From NCBI RefSeq assembly GCF_001949145.1, contig NW_019091376.1:1854314-1918313 (forward strand): a stretch of 64,000 nucleotides of DNA. The letters run 5' to 3'. Positions 57,340 to 64,000 of this stretch are shown here, one piece after another. The notes under the pieces are model-generated. The model was given only the letters and a program-made list of their open reading frames with translations, was not told the DNA's origin and searched no databases. The stretch is from Acanthaster planci. Taxonomy: Eukaryota; Echinodermata; Asteroidea; Valvatida; Acanthasteridae. Positions within the stretch are counted from its first letter, which is position 1. Each line of letters begins with the position of its first letter. The translations under genes and the position numbers were made by a program.

Positions 57340-58000
57340 TGCTGTGCTCTGTACCGCATGGAGCTGACGTTTGCACCTACTTGAATATTCCCATCATCAA
57401 AATGACATTAACATGGAGGTCCTGGACTGTTCAGTGAACTCGCCAATTAAAACTTTCCAAGCCCTTGGCTTATGCATGTATGCAGGCTAATAATCATACA
57501 CACTTCCACACTTACCTCTTGCATGAAACGCGAGTTGGACATCTGCTACTGGGTTTACTCTACACGATCATGGCGACAAGCCCAGGCCCGGAGATCGAAC
57601 TACAAACCCTCAACCATCGGCCCGCTTACCACCACCAACAGCAGCACCACCACTAAAATACCCCTCCCTTATAAAATGCATAATTTTGATTTCCAGAAGC
57701 AAATGCCCCCGCTTGTAAGCACATATCCCCGGCCACAGCCAAGCACCAAACGAGCGATCTTTAAAGAGAAAGCTAATCCCGGACAATTGACTGGAAACTC
57801 GAGGCGGCTCATCAAATGTTAGCCCGAGCCCGGGGTATCAACGTGGCCAGGACTCGGCCATGCCTATCCGCGATGGTCGCTGACAGATCTAATTAACCCG
57901 TTGCATAGGAGCCTCTATCAATAATAATTGTGCCGTATACGTGAAAGAGGAGCCACGGTGAGGTCCCGCGCACCATTGACCGCGAGTCTTAAATTTTCCC
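57340..58000. promoter_or_regulatory. CNE-like or promoter-proximal block with TATA-like string
   Basis: GGAGCTGACGTTTGCACC, AATATTCCCATCATCAAAA and TGACATTAACATGG lie at about 57359-57413. CTTATAAAATGCATAATTTT (about 57669-57688) could serve as a TATA box in the plus direction. Further right are GATCTAATTAACCCG and TATCAATAATAATTG (57884-57930). A tRNA-like remnant (57591-57633) interrupts the block. Confidence 0.3.
57591..57633 (-). repeat. tRNA-like (SINE-type) remnant on the minus strand
   Basis: Read on the minus strand, GGTGGTAAGCGG (57633-57622) resembles a pol III A box and AGTTCGATCTCC (57602-57591) a B box, separated by about 20 bp and giving a start-to-start distance near 31 bp. 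Both deviate from consensus and no full cloverleaf folds. A degraded tRNA-derived element is possible; an intact tRNA is not. Confidence 0.22.
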
Positions 58001-59080
58001 TCCTCCCTGACATAAACAGAAACATCGCAGTGTATCCATGCTAACTCGGGGGAAAATATATATATATCCATGCATGTATCTATGAGCGGGCTGGTGAATC
58101 GAAACCCCCGATAGCCCCATTAGAATTCAATACCTGCCGATTGAGCGACTGCAAAGTGCTCGCTGGGTTTCTCCCGAAGATACTCGTCTCTCCTCGAGAA
58201 CGGTTGTCATTTCTGAAACTGAAGGGAAACTAAAATCATCCTTGACCCGTAATGAAGAGACCACCCCGACCCGCGTCCATTTGGTCCGGCACTCAGTGAT
58301 CCAGCTATACCCTCTTTGCTCTAAAGTTCCTTGGACAAGCAACCCTCGCTGAAGTTATTTTCTCTTCGTCTTTGTAGCCCTTTATACCCCTTAAGAAAAA
58401 CACGAGAGTATAATTTTCTACCCGTTGGGGATATAGGTCAACCATTGGGTCCGGCACTTGACGCGTTACGCAGTTTCCCAGACTAATGACAGCGGACATG
58501 CTCTTACATACACATCGACACAGTAGTCGAATTGGTATTGCCGCAGTAATAACAGCGATTAGGTCTGTAACAATACGCAAGAGAGCTAGACGCTTTTCGA
58601 GCATGAATTGTAGTCTGTCCCCTGTGGTACAGGCCCTGTCTCTCGAGTCTTTTGTATTCTTAGACCGCATGGGCTCGAGGCAGCGGTTAAGGCGGTTAGA
58701 TTTTAAACTGATCAAGCTAGCACGTGGTTGGGGTTTTCGCTCAAGGGCGTTCGGAGACAAGCTGCGGTTTTGAACTGCTTTTGCAACTGAAGTGTGTGTT
58801 TGTGTGGAACGTATAGCAGAAGGCGTCACTGTGGTTTTTCTGGGAAGAGCAGGATGAGTTGTGTTTGTTGTGTATTTCATATTAGCCAGTGTGAAATTTC
58901 ACAGTGAAAATCTGACTGGCATAAACATTGCAAGATAGTTCCGCGACGTGGAATGAATCCTTCTTCATGCTCACTTGCGTGTCATTAGTGATATCATTTT
59001 AAAGGGAATGCACCAACAGGAACCTAACCAAAGTGATGCGAATTTTATGAAAAGCAATGCCCGCTGGCTGCATTTCAACT
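58001..59080. other. CpG-retaining stretch with chance ORFs
   Basis: The minus frame 58305-58880 (191 codons) is S/R/T-rich and overlaps an open plus frame (58486-58773); neither resembles a known protein. A TA-run lies near 58056-58067. Confidence 0.3.
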
Positions 59081-59241
59081 AACTTCTTGTTCCTGAAACC
59101 AAGTGAAAAAGAGTTGATTCGCTTAAATTGGCTGAGATTAATGTCGATTTAGATTGGAAAACTTCTTGTTCCTGAAACCAAGTGAAAAAGGGTTGATTCG
59201 CTTAAATTGGCTGAGATTCCTAATGTCGATTTAGATTGGAA
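59081..59241 (+). repeat. Tandem duplication, 79 and 82 bp
   Basis: Copy 1 (59081-59159) and copy 2 (59160-59241) begin AACTTCTTGTTCCTGAAACC and end AGATTGGAA. They differ by one substitution (GAGTTG/GGGTTG) and a CCT insertion in copy 2. The near-identity indicates a recent duplication or an assembly/allelic artefact. Each unit contains GGCTGAGATT and AAGTGAAAAA. Confidence 0.9.
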
Positions 59242-59360
59242 AACTTTGACAGCTTTCCTCTTCAACACAGTCTTCTGCTTGATTTTTTATTTCTGGATAT
59301 TTTCCAATTTATATCTCAATTGCACTGTCCGTTACTTGGTCTGTCTCAATAATATCGCAC

Positions 59361-59400
59361 GTTTTTGTTTGTTTGTTTGTTTGTTTTCTGTTTGTTTTTT
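59361..59400 (+). repeat. TTTG microsatellite
   Basis: Five or so GTTT units followed by imperfect GTTTTCTGTTTG. Confidence 0.8.
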
Positions 59401-59879
59401 GTTTTATAAGATTGATTTTTACTGCGTTAGGTGTGGTTTCCATCTACACAGACACGATCGGTCATCATCTTTTTGACAGTCGCAGCTAACTCTGTAGGCT
59501 TCCGCTCACCATCGGAGGCAAAGTCATTTTTCCCTCCCCGGACAATTCCACCGCGTACGTTCCCTCGCCAGCCGTAGTGAGCGGGTTGCCAACCCGTGCA
59601 CACACACGTCTTTTCCGCTGGAGCGAGGCGATCTGATTTCATCGAAGCTTGCTGGTAATGAATGGCAAACTCTTTTTCCCCCGACCGCACATGTATTTTT
59701 CATAACGCGTCCAGATATCCTCCCGTGTCATCCATCATCGAAAACGGAAGGAAAGAGAGGAGGAGGGGAACCGTATAGAATTCCTATGAAATAAGAAAAG
59801 GAAAAAATCAGGTCACTTTATTATATGTAACAGCCAAGATTGGGTGTATATCAAACGCTGCGCACGAACCGGGGAGTGT
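59401..59879. other. CpG-rich stretch, possible regulatory
   Basis: 59420-59690 is complex and CpG-rich (for example CCACCGCGTACG, CCCTCGCC) with TTTTGACAGTCGC near 59470. No exon or repeat assigned. Confidence 0.3.
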
Positions 59880-60340
59880 ATGTAAAATTGATTTCATAAA
59901 TGGGAAGACATGACGAAACGGACGATCGGTGACAGCTTCGCTTTGCACACTGATCCATCTCGCCCTGTTTGCATGCATGAAGGTAAAATCCCGCGGAATG
60001 GGCAGCGGGCTTCGACAAAAACAGTTTCAATTATTATTGTTTTTAACCCTTTTCCCCTTCTCTCTCTATGTCTCTCTCTTAATTTTTTCCTCCGTGTGCC
60101 TGTGTTTGTATGGATGCCTAAAGTTGCCCGGGGCCTTGTAGGCATACTAGCTTGGATGCCATCGTGAAGCTGGAGCAAGGGGTTGGAGGTATCAGCCGAA
60201 CTTGATGAAGAATTTGTTACACAAATCCCGCGGATTTTTAGGCGCCCGGTCCCCGGGATGAAATTGCCCCAGTTATTTGGCTTATAACCTTTCCGAATAT
60301 GAATGTCAGTATCTCGAGGCGATAAAACCCCCATGTATGC
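59880..60340. promoter_or_regulatory. CNE-like block in the CpG-rich domain
   Basis: Two complex parts (59880-60010 and 60110-60340) flank a pyrimidine tract. They include TTTGCATGCATGAAGG, AATCCCGCGGATTT, GCGCCCGGTCCCCGGG and TATGCATTAAATGG. TCCCGCGG occurs at about 59990 and 60227. Confidence 0.3.
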
Positions 60341-61209
60341 ATTAAATGGGGATTGACTCTGTAAAGAAACGTGAATTCAGTGATCAGTTTTGGTTTAAAT
60401 TAGCGCAGAAAAGAATTTGTATCACAGCTATAGTATTCACAAATATTAACCTTTGATACTATTTTGTATCGAAAGATATGGGTTTTGAATATGGGGAAGA
60501 ACCACACACTATTCGTCTGGGACTTGAACCTTCGAACTCCTTTTTATGAGTACTTAGTAATATCTTACATACTCGAACACGCTTTAACTTTTTGGGTTCG
60601 TGTCAGATGTGGCAACGGTATTCAACAAAGTAAGTGTAATTTTAGACAGTACTCAACAAAGTCATTTACTTTATCGAGCTTCTCTCGACTGCTCTTTTTC
60701 TACCAGTCTGCTTTTTTTCTCCAGGGCGGAGTTGAGAATGTGGGTCTTTCTTGTGCAGCCAGTGTGGTTGATTTTTTTTGGAACTGGACTTGAAACAAAC
60801 ATAATTTGCAAACGAACATGCGGACACGTAAGACATTGTACCTTTGTCAGTATCCTTGTCGCTGAATTGTTTATTTCATACGACTAACAATAGGATCTTT
60901 TGTGCTCTAATTTGTATATCTTGGGAAAACCTCTTGCAATTATGCACACAAACTGGAGCGTTGCTTGTGATAATGCAGCTTCTTTTATTTGCTTTTATCT
61001 TAATTTTGAATTATGAAAAACAGACACCGTAAAACTTCTGGCACGGTGTTTTCTGTTAGCAAATCGTTCGGTCAGAATCCAACAAATGCACTGCTACTGG
61101 CAAAGTCTTGTAGTCCGGTTATCAATCATGAAGAAAAAAATGCCATTCAAAGAAAAATAAACAACGAAGCAATCCACCAATATAAAAAAATGGGCTTTAG
61201 CATAATGTC
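60341..61209. other. Non-coding stretch, nothing recognised
   Basis: AT-rich with T-runs near 60710 and 60771. Frames at 60464-60793 and 61013-61213 are unrecognised. Confidence 0.35.
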
Positions 61210-61450
61210 ATGACTGTTAATTAATCCCCGGTATAACTGGATGCCATCGGCACATGAGCCGAAACAACGCTGGCACCTATGAGCAAGCGTTTTGCTTGTT
61301 GATTGGCCTTCCCTGCGCGCGCGGCAGCGGATTACCGTACCTACGTTCCGACCCGAAATACCGCCACAAGAATTAGACTAACCGTTCATACAATTCTTCA
61401 AATTTTTCTCGGAGCTTATAATGCGCTGAGCTGGTCAGATTTCGAAGGGG
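61210..61450. promoter_or_regulatory. CNE-like or CpG-rich block
   Basis: GTTAATTAATCCCCGG opens it (about 61216), followed by GCCATCGGCACATGAGCC, a CCCTGCGCGCGCGGCAGCGG patch and AGAATTAGACTAACC. Complex, CpG-dense and homopolymer-free. Confidence 0.3.
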
Positions 61451-63198
61451 AAAGAGAGACGTACTACAGATGGCAAAGTCAGAAAGGGAGACAAAAAAGA
61501 CGGGAAGGGTAAAAATGCCTCAGGAGGGGACTCATCCATGGCGCGCACACGTGCATAGCGAAGATTTGACGAAGGGACTAGGGCCGGAAAATAACTCTGT
61601 TTGCAGACTTAACCCACAAACATCGAGTCTCACATCAAAAACATGGATTCTTGAAAAGGCTGCCCGGGGCTTGAATTCTCGCTTCGTATTTTGAATCATT
61701 TGACCTAAAACTGTTAAACACAAAGTGTGCATGTCGCTACGATCCCGCAGCCTCGGTAGATAGACCTCTTGGATGTGTTGGGAGCAGGTCTAAAATCGTT
61801 GAGTTAAATACGTTTCATACATCACTGCAGTTGCGTCCTGCAAATAATTTTGCCCCGTCCAACCGCATCGAAAGTGGGATGTTCTATTTGTTACTCGTTG
61901 AGCATTGAAAGTTTTATTTCCACTTGCCTCGCTCGAGGATTGTGGTTTGATTTCAGGGTGAGATTCCTTGTCTTACAGGCTTGAGGTTTACTGTGTACGA
62001 TTTTTTTCACTTTCTATGTTGTAATGAGGGGATTTTTACCCATTGCTTTACAGCTCCTGTACCTTTTAAATATTTCATTTTCCGGGCTCATCTGGTCGGG
62101 GTATTCCAGAAGTTGACAGGAGTTTAATAGGGAAGGTCTAGAAGTGGGGGAATTGGTTTGGTCATTCATCCCAATATAAATTTTAAACAGTTGTCCGAGT
62201 GTCAGTTTGCGCCGTGCATGCTTCGCGCGAAATCTCGGAATCAGCTAGCCGTCAACTCGGCTTGCAACACACTCAAGGATGGTCGGCTTGTTTTGAGTCG
62301 TCGACAAATACTGCCATTCAAAGTTCATAACATTGACAAGATCGTGCTGGGCCGTCAGATATGCGCACACGAGCTTGAATAACCTCAACTTCTTCATCTC
62401 ACCTCGCTCCTTGTGTTTGTAAAAAAAAAGCGTCAAGAATATCATTCTAATGCCTTCGATCCATCCCCGGTTCACTCAGAAAACTTCCGCTCTCGACGGC
62501 CGAGCACGACTTTCACCCAAAGTGTTAAATGTATTAAAAACCAAAATCACGAGGTTTTGTTAAAATATAATGGAGCTGTCACGGCCAAATGGCAATTTTG
62601 TGTACGAGCACTCTGCAGCCGGACATTGATGGAACGTAGCAAGTATTGCGAATTCAGTGCAGTGTCTGCGCGCGGTCAGGCCCTGTATCATAAGCGACAG
62701 GTCGCATTCTTCAAAATAAGTGGCTAAAGTGAAACTGGGTATTTCGACCGCCATCTTCACGCTGTGACCTGGAAGGTATAGATGTTGGTACTCCGAGTCT
62801 GACAGTAGTGGCTTCTGCGGACATAATTATTTCCAGTTTCCATTCAGTTTTTCACGCGTAAATCCGATGATTGTTGCCCATAGAATACCATTCAAGTCGT
62901 CATCTCCTGTCCCATGAAGTCCCACGCGCAGCACGTACTGCTTCACGCTACCGTCTCCGCGTACGTTATTTTTATCGTCCGATTGGTAGAAAGTTGTCCA
63001 TATGCGTGATCGCAATTCAACACACCGTTAAGTTGCTATAAGTGCCCCACGTGTATCTTGGCTCTGCGATTGGACGAGCCTTCTTATTCCCAGTTCGGTC
63101 GCAAAAGTCCACAATGCCCCAAAGAACAACGGGAGATTTGCCTGGTAAAAACTGATAGTGCTCACTACGTACACGAAAAAGCCTTTCATTCAACACAG
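61451..63198. other. CpG-retaining stretch, nothing firm
   Basis: Frames at 62158-62382 and 62413-62727 are unrecognised. No repeat or RNA gene identified. Confidence 0.3.
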
Positions 63199-63296
63199 TA
63201 TTTGGCAAACGTCCCAGGGGACCCTATTTTGCTGGTAAGATATGTCGACTATCGTTCGGGGGAACGTGTGATTGTATGGAAGTTTGGATTTGATAT
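63199..63296 (+). other. Possible internal coding exon
   Basis: A pyrimidine-containing acceptor (CCTTTCATTCAACACAG, ending 63198) and a strong donor GTGAGT (63297-63302) bracket 98 bp open in one frame. The product contains GDPILLVRYVDYR and ERVIVWKFGFD, a balanced composition unlike the low-complexity frames elsewhere. I do not recognise the family. An alternative donor GTAAGA lies at 63235. The frame stays open upstream to 63058, so the acceptor is not forced. Confidence 0.22.
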
Positions 63297-63302
63297 GTGA
63301 GT

Positions 63303-64000
63303 CATGCTAATCATTTCTTAACCACCAAGACCTTTCCTTCCTCTCTCCAACTCCCGATTATTTCTGTTCAAATATCCGTACGTATCAATAAGAATAATTT
63401 TTTTCAGGTATGAAATTTTCAAGGATTCAAGCTCCCTTTTTTGTGTTCCGCTGAATCATTATTTTTCATGATGCAAGGTTCCGGGCACGAAATTGTTCGG
63501 AAATTAAGGTTTAATGGATTTGGTCCCCACGGGCCTCCCAGCCCGATAACGGAAGAATGAAAATACAGTGAAAATGTGTTCTCCCCCGTACGTGGTGCGC
63601 TAATCGAAGCGGCATGCGGCGAAACCAAATTGGTCTCTTTCTGACATAGGCTTACATGTTCTTGCTTCGGTCTGTTTTCTGGTGTGCGGCTTAGGAGGAT
63701 TAATACGCCATTTCATGTGGTGTTAATGGAAGTGCAGAGCGATTAGCCGCGAGTACGTTTGACGCGAATGTCAAAGGTTTACAGGGAAATATTCCAAGAA
63801 AGGATTCTGCTTTGATTGTACTGAACTTTTGCTGCCGTCCATAATAGAGTTTTGTATGCCACATTCATTGTTTTTGCCAAGGATCACATACTTAAAGATT
63901 AGTCATTCATAAATCAACAACACTACAAGAACTCTAATGTTAAAAACAACACTTTTGGGTGTTATCAGATAACTACACCAAAATGTGTTCCTTTAATTTA
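63303..64000. other. Non-coding stretch with a possible regulatory patch
   Basis: 63680-63790 has complex sequence with homeodomain cores and kept CpGs (GGATTAATACGCC, GGTGTTAATGG, GCGATTAGCCGCGAG). No exon or repeat recognised. Confidence 0.3.

Larger units (their letters stand above)
43001..64000. other. CpG-retaining domain (approximate left edge)
   Basis: Hand counts give 30 CpG in 43201-43800, 25 in 46261-46860 and 41 in 54061-54660, three to five times the left part of the window at similar G+C. This is expected for DNA not methylated in the germline. The domain is too long (about 21 kb) to be a single CpG-island promoter. Confidence 0.6.

Noticed and set aside
58305-58880. 191-codon minus-strand ORF
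   Set aside because: Overlaps an open plus frame, S/R/T-rich composition, no recognisable motif.
1-64000. Prokaryotic features (operons, ribosome binding sites, CRISPR arrays, prophage)
   Set aside because: The sequence is clearly animal genomic DNA; no periodic spacer-repeat array, long ORF series or ribosome-binding pattern exists.

Overview
This window is animal genomic DNA, almost entirely non-coding. No bacterial-style gene, rRNA, intact tRNA, CRISPR array or transposase/reverse-transcriptase ORF is visible. The longest uninterrupted reading frame is about 630 bp (52080-52709) and matches no family I recognise. The draft nature (a 369-base N gap at 11152-11520), roughly 42% G+C by eye, many homopolymer and pyrimidine runs, TACATGTA-type palindromes and MITE-like dispersed repeats suggest a marine invertebrate, most likely a deuterostome (echinoderm, hemichordate or amphioxus). 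That assignment is an inference from texture; I could not identify the species or the gene this region belongs to.

The main signal is regulatory. At least fifteen blocks of about 100-400 bp have the texture of conserved non-coding elements (CNEs): dense homeodomain cores (TAAT/ATTA), POU octamers, TALE/Meis TGACAG, GATA, Onecut-like ATCAATA, nuclear-receptor half-sites and balanced, non-repetitive sequence. They are set in pyrimidine-rich, repeat-bearing DNA. The densest run is 28430-30300 (four to five blocks in under 2 kb). Others lie at about 0.8, 2.9, 4.7, 6.1, 8.9, 10.1, 13.5, 21.2, 22.2, 25.3, 25.9, 31.8, 33.5, 34.2, 39.1, 41.4, 57.5 and 60.1 kb. This looks like the intron or gene-desert portion of a genomic regulatory block around a developmental transcription factor or its bystander gene, with the target exons outside the window or too short to recognise.

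The window has two composition domains. From 1 to about 43 kb CpG is strongly depleted (8-9 CpG per 600 bp in hand-counted samples). From about 43 kb to the end CpG is retained (25-41 per 600 bp). In invertebrate deuterostomes with mosaic methylation this fits a methylated, transcribed body on the left and an unmethylated domain on the right, although methylation itself cannot be seen here.

Repeats found by reading: a roughly 304 bp GGGTTCCCA-ended MITE-like element (17322-17625); two copies of a short AGGGGT..GGATTT MITE-like family (31425-31550, 40834-40925); a dispersed repeat pair (11085-11151, 36201-36262); a 164 bp imperfect hairpin element (7758-7921); decayed minisatellites (12286-12720, 26957-27195, 45408-45650, 48491-48700); a clean 79/82 bp tandem duplication (59081-59241); and two tRNA-like (SINE-type) promoter remnants. 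Two exon-like segments with good splice-site strings (38066-38195 and 63199-63296) are reported with low confidence.
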